From NCBI GenBank assembly GCA_015680685.1, contig MNCI01004656.1, forward strand, positions 1,437,419-1,501,418: a stretch of 64,000 nt of DNA, given 5' to 3'. This stretch comes from Gnetum montanum (Eukaryota > Streptophyta > Gnetopsida > Gnetales > Gnetaceae). Shown here piece after piece: positions 10,179 through 20,397 of the stretch. The translations under genes and the position numbers were made by a program. The notes under the pieces are model-generated. The model did no database searches. It worked only from the letters and a program-made list of their open reading frames with translations, and was not told the origin of the DNA. Within the stretch, counting starts at the first letter, position 1. The number at the start of each line of letters is the position of its first letter.

Positions 10179-10525
10179 AGTCCACTGCCATATCTATAAA
10201 TAAGACGCGACTCTCCCTTGTTCAGGATCCTAGTTTTAGAGTATCGAAGCTCTGGCAGTTTGATTCCTCTAGAGTTAGATTTTTTTCCCGTGTCTACCCG
10301 CAGTGTGGTGAATGTAATTGTATGGTGTCTTTAGTCGAGTGTGCTATACTTGGACATGCATATGACCAGAAATAAAGATCGAGATTACTTCATCATTGCA
10401 GAATTCACTTTGTTATTTATTTATCTGTTATTTATTTAACATTATTTACTATTTTCTCTCTCTCAACCTTAAACTCCTAGAAGTGGAACGAGTACGACTT
10501 GATTACGAGCATTTAAGTGTGACTG

Positions 10526-10650
10526 CTTGGTAGCCCAGTGGTGTAGCTAGGATCTATGCTTGGTAACCCAGTGGCGTATTTGGGATCTGCGCTTGGTAAT
10601 CCCAATGGTATACCTAGGATCTACACTTGGTAGTCCCAGTGGTAGTCATG
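10526..10650 (+). repeat. 33-bp tandem repeat in U5 of element 1 3' LTR
   Basis: Units start CTTGGTA at 10526, 10559, 10592 and 10626. Three full units and a partial one, same register as in the 5' LTR. Confidence 0.85.
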
Positions 10651-10993
10651 CACAAGGTCCAAGATGTGTACGGTTGATCAAGGAATCAGTTGCTCATCGC
10701 ACTTAGGCTAGATTAGATTCTCTTACCCATTTCCTCCTAGCTTAGATTAGTTAATATTACTTTCCACTGCCCTCAGGAGTAGCATTAGGTTAGAACACAT
10801 CATACACCTCATCTAGACTAAACCATACGTGACAAATGCAATACTAGTCCTGGTGGGAAGATAGCGAACTGTGACCTAACGCTAACTATCTAGGTGCCAC
10901 AACTAGTCCATCTGCGAAGTTCAACCGGATCGCACATGCGACGCTCATTTCATATGGTTGAGTGTAGGGGGTACCTCGCCACTCATTAATAAG

Positions 10994-12180
10994 GAAAGGT
11001 GATTAATCTATGGAAGCACTCTTTTATCTAAAGCGGTTGGACCAATCTTAGAGTGATGATGTAAAGTCACTGAACATTATTGGTTTTGGTCTACACTAAG
11101 GATGAATTTTATTAGGTTATTTAACCATAAAAATCATGAGTGAATTCATGTGACCTTAATTTGAAACTCCATTCTACTTTCTTTCTCATCCATCTATGCT
11201 TTCCATGACTCACCTCACTATCGGTGTCCATGTTCCTATTTGATGTCTTGGTTTGATGTGCCTAAATTCTTAGGTAGATTCTTCCAGGTTTTGATCCTTA
11301 ACTTTGATAACCATTAATCATCTATGGGGCTCATAGACTTTTTAGGTTTAGGTTTTGTAGCAGAGAAAAGGACATGTGCCTACTATGGGGAGGACCCACT
11401 TACATATCTCTTAGTTGGGTTAGTTAAGTATCTCATCTTTAGACATGTCTATAATCCAAACCTTCATGCATTGCATTTGATGCATCCAACTATGTGCTCC
11501 TTAAGGTAATTTCTTTAATGAACACATTCTCCATCCAATTTTTCAATTTTTGATCTTTTCATGATCCTCTTCGATGATTCCATTAAGTTCTTGGATTTTC
11601 TAGGACTTCATGGATCTAACTTTCATTAGAAAACTCAATGTATTTTTTGAGAAATTCAAGTTGAAAAAGTTTTGTTTACACCCTTCATAAATAGGTACTC
11701 ATTGATAGACTGCCTATGATTATGAGACCACATAATGATACCTTGTTGACGTAACACAAAAATAGTATATATATACACACCCATACTTTGAATTTTTCAC
11801 ATTTCATTTCAAATGCAAGAGGAGTTTTTGTAGTTTTCAAAGCCCAGAACTTTCCAGAAGCTATATCTTCCTAATTGTTTATTCAAATCACTCCATTCTT
11901 AGACCTTGTAGCTACCAAAGGTAAGATCTTAGTCACAAAGGCCACAAACTTGAAGTTCTTAATAAAAAAGTTTCTAAATATTTCTAACTCTTGGAAAGGT
12001 TTAACAAAGAGACCAACATGAAAACATTAAATTACAAAAGTTAAATCCTTCCAACTAGCTTTGGTAATAATTTAAATTTAAAAATTAATAAAACAACCAA
12101 TCTACCATGGTCCAACCTTAGCCTAAGTGTAACTAATTTATGAGATAAGGTATTAAACATTATAAGTTATACATTATATA
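10994..12180 (+). other. Post-pol noncoding region of E, right part
   Basis: Continues E after the element 1 target site. It is collinear with 33880-34620 of F (for example the 'ggaagcactctt...' and 'ggggaggaccca' segments). No gene seen. The open frame at 11324-11509 is uncorroborated. An ATATATAT run lies near 11766-11776. Confidence 0.7.
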
Positions 12181-12210
12181 TACTAATCCTTGGATGTATT
12201 GTGTTCACAG
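12181..12210 (+). promoter_or_regulatory. Predicted branch point and 3' splice site before ORF2 (element E)
   Basis: TACTAAT (12181-12187), then TTCACAG ending at 12210, directly before ATG 12211. Same arrangement as in element 1. Confidence 0.6.
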
Positions 12211-12671
12211 ATGGCTCTAAAGCCAAAGCATACATAGGAAGGAGGACCATCATAACCACAAGACAAATGACTACAAATAGAAAGGGTCCAAGAATAGGCT
12301 CATGAAGAACAAGTAGCAACCCATGCTACAAGCCCTCTTAGGGAGGAGCCTAAAGTGGAATTTGTCCATTAGATTTTAGAACAAGCAGTAGTGATAGAGC
12401 AATCCAACTAGGATGAGGCACTAGGTCCAAAAGCAAACCTTTAGGTGACCTTGACAGAAGCCTGTCTTAGATAGATCAAATCAAAGGAGATTTAGAAAAT
12501 GGTGCTCCAAGAGTTTAATTTTGGCTATTTTTTGGAGCAAGAACCTAAGGAAATACAAGATAAATTGAAGACCTCTACCATGTGGTCCATCATCACTTCT
12601 AGTGGAAAGTGGTACATGGGAGAGATGTTCTTATTCTTGAATAATAGGTAGGCTAGTACAACGATCAAGAT
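12211..12671 (+). pseudogene. Element E ORF2, 5' exon-like segment before the F insertion
   Basis: One frame with about ten stops and no frameshift. Blocks EFNFGYFLEQEPKEIQDKLK and GKWYMGEMFLFLNN align with the ORF2 N-terminal domain of element 1. It is cut by element F at 12671 and continues at 35846 in the same phase. Confidence 0.75.
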
Positions 12672-13534
12672 CAATGAATCATCATTTTGTGTTGGCCACG
12701 ACGTTGGGTATGCAATGTCGGGGCTATGACATCGCATACGCGATGTCACAGCCTAGATCTAATGTTGGGGTATATTTCCCAAGTCTATCAATATCGTGCC
12801 TCAACTCCCATTTTAAGTATGTTTTAAATAGTTTTAGTTTTCAGTTTTCAAGTAGAGTAGTAAAGCTCTTGGAATTTCTTTTCTTCAGAGTTAGAATATT
12901 TTCTGAGTGTCCACAGAAGGAGTCCTAACTATGTACAGTTCTTTGTTCAAGCATTGATGTACCTAAGCATTGTAGTGTGATGAGAATAAATGAATTCTTT
13001 TGATAATCCTTGCAACATTGAGAATAGCTTAGTATTTTATTTAATGCATTCTACTTTCTTATTCTTTACTTTAATACATTTGATTAAGCAATTTATTTCT
13101 AGCAATTAATGAACACAAGCATGATGACTTTGACCATTCATACAATACTTTGCATCCCAACAATGCTTAACATTTGGTAGCCTAGCAGTGCTATATGTGT
13201 TCAGGATATGTTTAGGAAAGTGAAGTGGTTACATGTGTTAGGCTAGTTAGGCAATATACATTAGTTTCAATCTACTCTACCCTTTATTTTTATTGTAGGT
13301 GATTACATCCATAAAACATAAAATAATAAAAATTCTTATACCTCAATTACACTTAAACCATACCCTTGGGCCTCATAAGTGTAGTTGGGAAGATAATGAA
13401 TGTTCTCAATGTTGTTTCACTTCCTACAAGAACTAGTATATGAGATAAATATAGGTCCATAGAATTCGACTAGATCACATGTAATGCCTTAGTAATTCGT
13501 ATGGTTGGGTGTAGGGGTACCTTGCCACTCATCA
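12672..13534 (+). repeat. 5' LTR of element F
   Basis: Aligns with 35006-35840. Its first two bases read CA where the family has TG. It retains the near-palindrome GACATCGCATACGCGATGTC at about 12728-12747. The TATA region is degraded (CTATCAATA near 12787). It ends ACTCATCA before the primer site. Confidence 0.85.
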
Positions 13535-13555
13535 TTGGCACCATTATTGTAGACC
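13535..13555 (+). other. Primer binding site of element F
   Basis: TTGGCACCATTATTGTAGAC directly follows the LTR. It is a decayed version of the TTGGCACTGTTGTCGGGGAC site of element 2. Confidence 0.7.
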
Positions 13556-13711
13556 TTTTTGTTGTTTTATGCACTATCTAGGATCTACTGAAAGTATTTA
13601 AATCATTAGAACAAACCTAAGAGATTCATATCTTGTTTTACAATTACTATATCAAATTCTTAGAGCACACTATGATTTTTGTTTCACTAATCAATAGTGT
13701 CTTCTAATTAC

Positions 13712-15531
13712 AGGAGCACTTCTTTGCCCAAGCTAGATAACACTCATCCATCAAAGCCTCAATAGTACTAAATTACATATCTTGATGAGTATGTACCAAA
13801 CTTCACCTTCATCTTACACCAGGATGAATAACTACGATGGTGTGACATAGAGGGCAACATTATGTTGTTGCCCGATTGTGCAACCCCTACAATGCTCTAT
13901 CAAATGCTTGCATGATGTGGCCTTCAAGACTACCATGGGGAATATATCTTGCAAGATGTCAATGCCAAGAATTATTATCCCATTGAAGCACAATGCCTGT
14001 GAGATCGGTAGCTAGAGTAGCACTATGAACTTTCGAAGGGAAAAGGACTTAATAACTTTCTGTTCCTATTGTACTAACAAGCTAGTGGGGATCTTCCACT
14101 CAATGATGCTCTTCTCTTTAACTTCGATAATGAAGGTCAAAACTAGAATCTGCACTCCATAGTTCAGAAACCTGATTCTTGTGACAAGGGATTCAATGAT
14201 AAAGTAGGATCTGGATTGGCAAGTCAATATAGGGATGTAGGCAAGCAACAAGATCGTGACCATGGTAGTGATCACTAAAGGTGCTAGTTCTCCTTTCTCT
14301 TCTCCTTCATCATCATGTTCTTCTTCTAGCTCTAATAGTTACTATAGAAGGCAAGATCATGATGGAGATGATCAAAATGAACAAAACGACTGACAAGACT
14401 AAAATGACCAAAGGAACCATTGAGATAGGTAAGATCAAGGATGCAAACATTCAAGAGAAGCACATTACCATGAATGAAGGGATTGTAGAGGGCATCATAG
14501 GCACCATGATCTAGACCTCGATGAGCCTCTATTTACTACCTATAGTATGCTTAACATTGCAAAGGTAGTTAGAATTCCAATAAGGCATGAGAAAGATAGT
14601 CAAATCAAATGGTTAGACATGAATAATATTCCTCGATTTGAAGGAGGATATAACTCTAATATACAAAATCATGTTCAAGCTTTCCAAGATGCATGTGCAT
14701 TGCAAAACATAGAGAATAAATGGTAGAAACTAAAGTTGTTTCCTATGACACTTATCAAAGAAGTAGATAACTAGTACCAGTCATTAGAACCAAAATATAT
14801 CAAATGATGGAGTACCATGCTTAAAATGTTTAATGATAAGTATTAAACATACTCTAGGCTTCTAACTTACGGAAGCAAATTCAAGGCTAGAAACAAGGAG
14901 CACATGAATCCTTGGATGCTGCCATTGGCCAATACTATGCCTTAATGCACAAAGGGCCTAGCCATGATTATTCTTAATTGGCTTAACTCCACTACATTGT
15001 AGATGGGCTTCATAAGGAAATGAGGAAAACCCTTGGTGTCTATGCCTAAGGGCAATTGTCAAAACTATCTACCCATCAAGTACAAAGGTTAATAGAGCAG
15101 GTCGCTAAAGAGGAGGCTGAACCAAGAAAAAGAGAAAGTGTAAAGGAGTACAACTATGATCCTTCCATTTGCAAGAGGAAGGTTTAATTCTAGGATAGTG
15201 AGGATGAATCCATATTTGATGAGGGAATGCATAAGAAAGCCTTGCCACTTCAACAATTCCAATTTAAACTTATGGCCAAGTTTGATTAGTTAAGGGACTC
15301 CATGGATAGCTGATTTCAAGCTATCCTCAAAATTGTTGAAGAGTAGAGAATAAAATAGTGATTGTAAGGGCAAAAGGCACAAAGAAGTTGAATGTGCATA
15401 TTACAAAGGTAAGGGAAAAATTGCTACAATAGAAGAAGTTACAAACAGTGAATCAGATGATGATCATGGATGTGATGTGTGCTAATATGAACATCCCAAG
15501 GGATGTTGCCTTGTTGTATCACATCTTTAGG
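13712..15531 (+). pseudogene. Element F gag, part before the G insertion
   Basis: Collinear with element 2 gag: the HLDEYVPNF segment near 13780, Ser-rich and charged region near 14290-14510, then the gag domain (QNIENKW, KLKLFPMTL, NDKY, TYSR) at about 14690-14870. It has many stops and likely frameshifts. Two stops, after NKW (near 14728) and after NDKY (near 14842), fall at the same glutamine codons as stops in element 2. The zinc-knuckle region near 15470-15510 is degraded. G is inserted within a codon after 'SHL'. Confidence 0.8.
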
Positions 15532-16137
15532 TGTCACATCCCCATTCCCAAATGATGCAATTGCCTAATGAAGGTGGTGCCTTTTCATAACAAGTGTTAT
15601 TGTTATCTTAACAAGACTCAAAAAGGGTAGTTGTGATTTAGACCCAAAAGGGCATGTTGTAATAATAGATGTGTCTCTTGAGGAACCTTTGAGGGTTTGA
15701 CCTAAGGCATTTATACCTAGGGTTACAAGTCATGCCAGCATAGGAATGGCGAAGCTAGTATAGGCAAGTCATGGGGTGGTGGAGCCGATTTAGGCAAGTC
15801 ACAGGAAGTTGGGTGAAGTGGGACAGGAAGGGGACTAGCCCACCCTTTAGGCCAGGTTATAGACCTAACCATGATGGCAATGCTGGATTGCCTCTAAGGG
15901 ATAGATGCTAAAGGAAGAAAACCCCAAGAAACACTCTTAGAGAATGATCCGGATACACTCTTCCATATCAATAAAGCATTCTTTTATTTTCTTTTCTACA
16001 TTTTTCCTATTATTTCCGTTATACATAATGTTGAATATTACTTATATTTTGCATTTGGTATGTTTTCTTCATATGCATAATGTCTAATATATCGTATATT
16101 TGACATTTGCCATGACATCCAGGAATGGGATGTCACA
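15532..16137 (+). repeat. 5' LTR of element G
   Basis: 606 bp with near-complementary termini TGTCACATCCC and GGGATGTCACA. AATAAA near 15970. It matches 28079-28684 over its whole length. Confidence 0.92.
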
Positions 16138-16139
16138 AT

Positions 16140-16151
16140 TGGTATCAGAGC
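16140..16151 (+). other. Primer binding site of element G
   Basis: TGGTATCAGAGC, the classic plant LTR-element site complementary to the 3' end of initiator tRNA-Met, two bases after the LTR. Confidence 0.9.
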
Positions 16152-16980
16152 AAACCATGAGCCAAGGACCATTCAAAATCATGTGCTGACTACAACATGA
16201 ATCAGATGATGAACCTTAAAGCCACAACACATGGAAAGCCATTGATCATCATCAGATGTACCATATGTTTATGATACAAGTTCGAAGATACCTTTCCATT
16301 GACTTCATAAACAATGGATTAGGCATTTAAATTCTAACAACCAGCAAAATTTCATTCATGAACATCATTAATTGATGAAGATTTGATCATATCTCAACAA
16401 GCTTCATCAATTACAAGAGATGTTGGTAAGATAATGATACACCAGTCTAGGTAACTCTTACCTATCTTAATACTATAATTATTAATCAATTAGGGTCATT
16501 ATTAAATTTCTTTCAAGAAAGTTAGTAACCATAACCTGAATTGATTTTATTTTGTTGAAATTTACTATCTAAGTAATCTAGAATATTCCAAGTTACCATA
16601 TGTCAGCCTAGAAATGTCAATTCAATAAAATGGGCTCGTTTGGTCTTTTTAAATCTTGAAAAATCAACTTCATTTTTGAACTTTAAAACTATCTCCAATG
16701 CATAGTACTCATCGAGACGATTCCTTCGTCTCAATCGGATTTACAGTTTGGAAGATATTGACGTTTAAAATTTTTCATTATGTGCATTAAAATAATATTA
16801 AATCATTAAATTATTATTGAACAAAAAAAATTATTATCAGAATTTTAGAATCAGAAATCAACTTAGAATTATCATTTATCTACACCAAACCCTTACCCTG
16901 TCATTGGCTAAAACACCACATCAAGTGTAAAGGTAATAAAATAATAATAAAAAGTTAAACAAGAAAAACAAAACTTTCTA
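16152..16980 (+). other. AT-rich interior of element G
   Basis: No open frame of note and no recognised domain. Confidence 0.5.
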
Positions 16981-16984
16981 AGTT

Positions 16985-17216
16985 AGAGGTTGCAGGTTCA
17001 AACCCCATTTAAAAGAAAAAATTGTAACTAGGAGGTCGTGGGTTCAAACCCCCAGCCTCCCAACATTAAAAAAATATCCATTAAGAAAATAAATAAAATA
17101 AAAAAAGTAATAATAATTATTATTATGAAAAAATATAAAAAGAAAAAATATACTATTATTTAAAAAAGGAAAAAAAAGTGACCAGGAAGTCGTGAGTTCA
17201 AACATAGGCCCTCCAG
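16985..17216 (+). repeat. Three tRNA B-box-like segments
   Basis: GGTTCAAACCCC at 16995, GGTTCAAACCCCC at 17041 and GAGTTCAAACATAGG near 17194. Each is preceded by a gaggt/gaagtcgtg-type stretch. They fit the pol III internal B box, but no A box or tRNA fold is evident. They may be repeats of one unit or decayed SINE heads. Confidence 0.45.
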
Positions 17217-17241
17217 AGTCATAAATCTCTTTTTCTTTTTC

Positions 17242-17291
17242 AATATATATATATATATATAGAATTTTTAAAATATATATATATATATAAT
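17242..17291. repeat. (TA)n microsatellite
   Basis: Two TA runs separated by GAATTTTTAAAA. A further run is at about 17841-17866. Confidence 0.9.
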
Positions 17292-17321
17292 CTAATTATA
17301 TAAAAAATAAGAAATGTAGTT

Positions 17322-17655
17322 GTGCCTGTGGCCAACCACGGCCAAGGCACTGGCAGACCACCGCAAGGCCATGGCCAAGCCTACAGCCAACCTTGGATAG
17401 CCACGGTCAGTGGCAGCCTGCTCCGGCCAGACCTGGGGCCAGTTGTGGCTAGGCCACCAGCAGGCTGCAGCAAGGCAGAGGCCCCAAAGGGCACAAAAAA
17501 AAATTTTGGCCTGCGTCCAAGCTCGCAGCAAGCAAGCTTGTAGCTAGGCCCACGGCCAACCGTGACCAGGCTTCCAGCCAAGCCATTGGCAGGCCACGGC
17601 CAAGCCTCTGGAAGGCCGCAATTACAGAGGGCCAGCCCTTGGCCCAAGGGCCACT
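17322..17655. repeat. GC-rich GGCCA-repeat tract inside G
   Basis: Irregular repetition of GGCCACGGCCAA-like units makes this a sharp GC island in AT-rich DNA. It is open in several frames on both strands because of composition, not because a protein was recognised. A long poly(A) run follows at 17655-17673. Confidence 0.6.
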
Positions 17656-17674
17656 CAAAAAAAAAAAAAAAAAC

Positions 17675-18250
17675 ACCCACGTACGCAACTACTCTGCCCA
17701 CATCACCATCTGCCCTAAGATCTCTAAAGAGGATTTCGCCCCCTCCAGTGTTGCCGCCAGCGCCTCCAGGACTCTGTCAGCCGCAGTGCCACAACTGCTA
17801 AATCTAGCCCTTGGGGTTACTCTCCAAGAGCAAAGAAAATAATATATATATATATATATATATAATAAAAAAAAACCGCACGGTGTGCCTCTGCTGCCAC
17901 TACCTGCGTACCTCTGTCGTCGCTCGCCCCTGGTGTCTCTGCCGTTGCTCGCCACTCGTGCCTCTGCCCCCATCCATGCCTCTACCGTCCATGCCATGCT
18001 GCCCTGCACCACTCAACCTGATCGCTTACTCAGCCCTGTGCAGTGCCTTGCGTGCAACCACGTCTGCCACACCAAACAGCACTGTGCCTCCAACAACACC
18101 GCCCATCATTGCCTTCTACTCCGTCCAACACGACTTTTCACTCTGCCCATCACTACCATTTACACTGCCCATCATTGCCTCTTGTCCCACCTATCACTGC
18201 CTATCATGGTGCTCATGGTGCTCATCACTGCCTTCCGTGTGATCCTCCCG
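17675..18250. other. C-rich low-complexity tract inside G
   Basis: Repetitive ctgccg/ctcgcc/ccatcac-type sequence, open in overlapping frames (17811, 17885, 18043). The translations are Pro/Leu/Ser/Cys-rich without a domain. Probably noncoding. Confidence 0.5.
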
Positions 18251-18380
18251 CAAATTGTCCATTATATGGCAAAAAAATTTTCAATTGTGGTTAATATTAA
18301 ATTATTAGTTTAAATTAGAAACTTATAAAAATAATTTTCGAAATTAAGATTTTACGTAGTGGTATCAAGATAAAAATTTC

Positions 18381-18445
18381 ACAATTAAGCACGCTAGCTC
18401 TAGAGTAGAACTACAATGGGTGACCTCTGGGAAAGTCTTGGTTTT
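18381..18445 (+). repeat. 5S rRNA-derived fragment
   Basis: Aligns with the 3' half of plant 5S rRNA including the internal control region: ATTAAGCACGC (box A-like), AGAGTAGAACTACAATGGG, GGGTGACCTC then TGGGAAAGTC (box C-like). It is clearly diverged and too short to be a gene. TGGTATCAAGAT, resembling a tRNA-Met primer site, lies just upstream at 18360. Plant retroelements with 5S-like sequence are known (Cassandra carries it in the LTR); here it is internal. Confidence 0.65.
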
Positions 18446-18449
18446 TGTG

Positions 18450-19110
18450 TCAAAACTCTAGAAGCCATAACTTTGGATTTTAGAAGTCTTTTTTAGAAAA
18501 AGAAAAGTCATTTTCTATATTTTTCAACCTTCTAGACACAATGGTGAAGTCAGATCCATCTCAACGAATCCTAAAAATTAGGTTTTACTCATTGCCCGAT
18601 ATAGTGCCTTGAGATCATTAAAAGTTTAATTTTCACATAACTGAAGCATATGATGTCCATTTTCAACATATGAATAGTTATTTCTAACATTTTTCACCCT
18701 TCTAAACTTAATGGTGAGGTTAGATTTATCATTCAGGCACTTTATAATTCAATGATATTATAAATTTGACATTTTAAAATTTAGTACATAACCCTTATAA
18801 ATAGTTTTAAGATTACTATGGCATGTCATTAATTACACTGTAGGAGTTAGTGTTCTCAAGGGCGGTAAAAAGGTTATCAAAAATAATATAGTTAAATATT
18901 ATTGAAAATCAGGTAATGTAATTATATATTACTAAAATTAAATAATATAATTACATATTACTAAAATTATATGATGTCATTAACTATTAGTAATTCAGTT
19001 GATGTATTAGTTAATGAATAGTTGATGTATTAGTTGGAGAATTAGTTTTAGAAATAGAAAAATCTTCAACCATAAAAAAAAGGGTATATTAATCCATCCT
19101 ACAATCAAAA
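18450..19110 (+). other. AT-rich interior of G, no gene seen
   Basis: It contains short local repeats such as the attacatattactaaaatta units near 18920-18975. Nothing coding was recognised. Confidence 0.45.
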
Positions 19111-19119
19111 CATAGGGAA

Positions 19120-20335
19120 AAATAACATGGAGTCAACAAGGAGTATGATACTCATGAAGAGAAATGATCCAGACAAAAATCCAATAATAGAAATGAAAGT
19201 TGCAACATAGAACATGATTGCAAGATCCCTAGTGAGTGAGAAAAAATATCCGCTATGTCCATCATGGGCCTTGGATTGGCATGAATATTGATACCCACGT
19301 ATCATAGTAGAATTAAAAGATTTGAATGTTGATGTCTTATGCTTACAAGAATTCTTACCATGGGATTTTCTATATCAATTTCAACCAAATTTGGTAAAGA
19401 TGGGATACAAACATATTTATGAGCAAAAATGTTCTTATGGAAGTTCTTCTTTTGAGCCATACAAATTAGCATATTGTAGAAAATACAACATGGATGGTTG
19501 TGCAATCTTTTATAAAGAAGCCATGTTTGAATTGGTACAAAGATTTGAATGGAGTTTAGAAAATATGATTTTTGAAATTCTAGAACTTCAAGAGATGGGA
19601 AAGAAAGAACAATCAAGATTTCAAAAAAAAAAAAAACAAAAAACCCTAGTAGTGATTTTAAAAGTTCATCTATTAAGAAGATGTGTATGCATGGTCAACA
19701 CACATTTAATTGCCAAACCAACATGTTTAGATGTTAGACTTTGTCAAGGAGCATACTTGATTAAGCAAATAGAAGAAAGTTTGAAGAAGAAGTTATTCCT
19801 AAGTTGTACTGATTTATTTCCATTTATTCTTTGTGGACACTTCAATGCCAAAGTTGGAAGTAGTGTTTATTAATTTCTAAAATATGGATCTGTAAAAGAA
19901 TCTTTGGAAGATGAACCTAACTTGAAGAAGATGTTTCCATCAATTCAGCATGTAATTCCATTAACTAGTGCATATTCTGCTTATTTTGAATCTTCAGTAG
20001 ATCAATCAAATTCTAGAATTTAGGAATAGATAATGTTAATGGATAACGCTCATTAAGAACCATAGTTTACAAATTATTCTATGATGATGAAGGAAGATGG
20101 ATCAAGAACATTCTTCATTGAGACTTTGGATTATATTTGGTATGATACCCAATTCTTTCAAGTTACTAAGTTACTAGAGTGGATTTCTAAAGATGAAGTT
20201 GAGAGGAATCAAGATCAACCTTTGCCATCATGAACAAGACCATTTGATCACATACCACTTATGGTAGAATTACAGTTACTCCCATCAGTTTATAAAGTTG
20301 ATCAAGATCAAGAAGTATCTCACTCTTACTTTTAT
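19120..20335 (+). pseudogene. CCR4/Angel-type deadenylase (EEP nuclease) intronless fragment captured in G
   Basis: A single frame covers the endonuclease/exonuclease/phosphatase domain with no intron and no frameshift, only in-frame stops (for example 19289 TGA, 19871 TAA). Blocks in order: YPLCPSWALDWHEY, LNVDVLCLQEF (catalytic Glu at 19349), LVKMGYKHIYEQK, DGCAIFYKEAMFELV, VVILKVHL, VNTHLIAKPT...DVRLCQ, LILCGHFNAKVGSSVY, LTSAYSAYF, ETLDYIWYDT, RPFDHIPLMVEL. This order is that of CCR4/Angel poly(A)-shortening nucleases. The expected Asp of the GDFN motif is His (19838), so it would be inactive. The longest clean piece is 183 codons from 19322. Lack of introns implies capture from a spliced RNA. 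Whether CCR4 or Angel cannot be decided by eye. Confidence 0.85.
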
Positions 20336-20397
20336 TTGATGTTCTTATTATTTTCTTCATTGTCTAATTTATAATTTATTTAGATTGATAAAATATT

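Larger units (their letters stand above)
2369..10988 (+). mobile_element. Element 1: Athila-like gag + ORF2 element lacking pol
   Basis: Both LTRs start TGATGAGACG and the 5-bp target duplication ATAAG is perfect (2364-2368 and 10989-10993). The order is LTR, assembly gap, gag, noncoding, ORF2, polypurine tract, LTR. Protease, RT, RNase H and integrase are absent: gag runs straight into sequence that lies after integrase in element F. It must depend on another element for pol. It is nested in the noncoding region of E. A near-intact gag and a perfect target duplication suggest it is one of the younger insertions here. Confidence 0.9.
10083..10988 (+). repeat. 3' LTR of element 1
   Basis: 906 bp, TG...TA; the last bases ACTCATTA are one transition from the ACTCATCA end of the family. 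Palindrome array at about 10108-10178 includes the perfect GATATCGCGTACGCGATATC. CTATAAATA at 10194-10202, AATAAA at 10371-10376, 33-bp tandem repeat at 10526-10650. Confidence 0.92.

Noticed and set aside
16995-17053. tRNA gene
   Set aside because: Only the B-box-like T-arm is present; no A box, anticodon arm or acceptor stem was found.
17292-18313. Overlapping open frames on both strands in the GC-rich part of G
   Set aside because: They arise from composition (few A/T-rich stop codons); translations are low-complexity with no domain.
19105-19305. Minus-strand 66-codon hydrophobic ORF
   Set aside because: Antisense shadow of the nuclease fragment N-terminal part.
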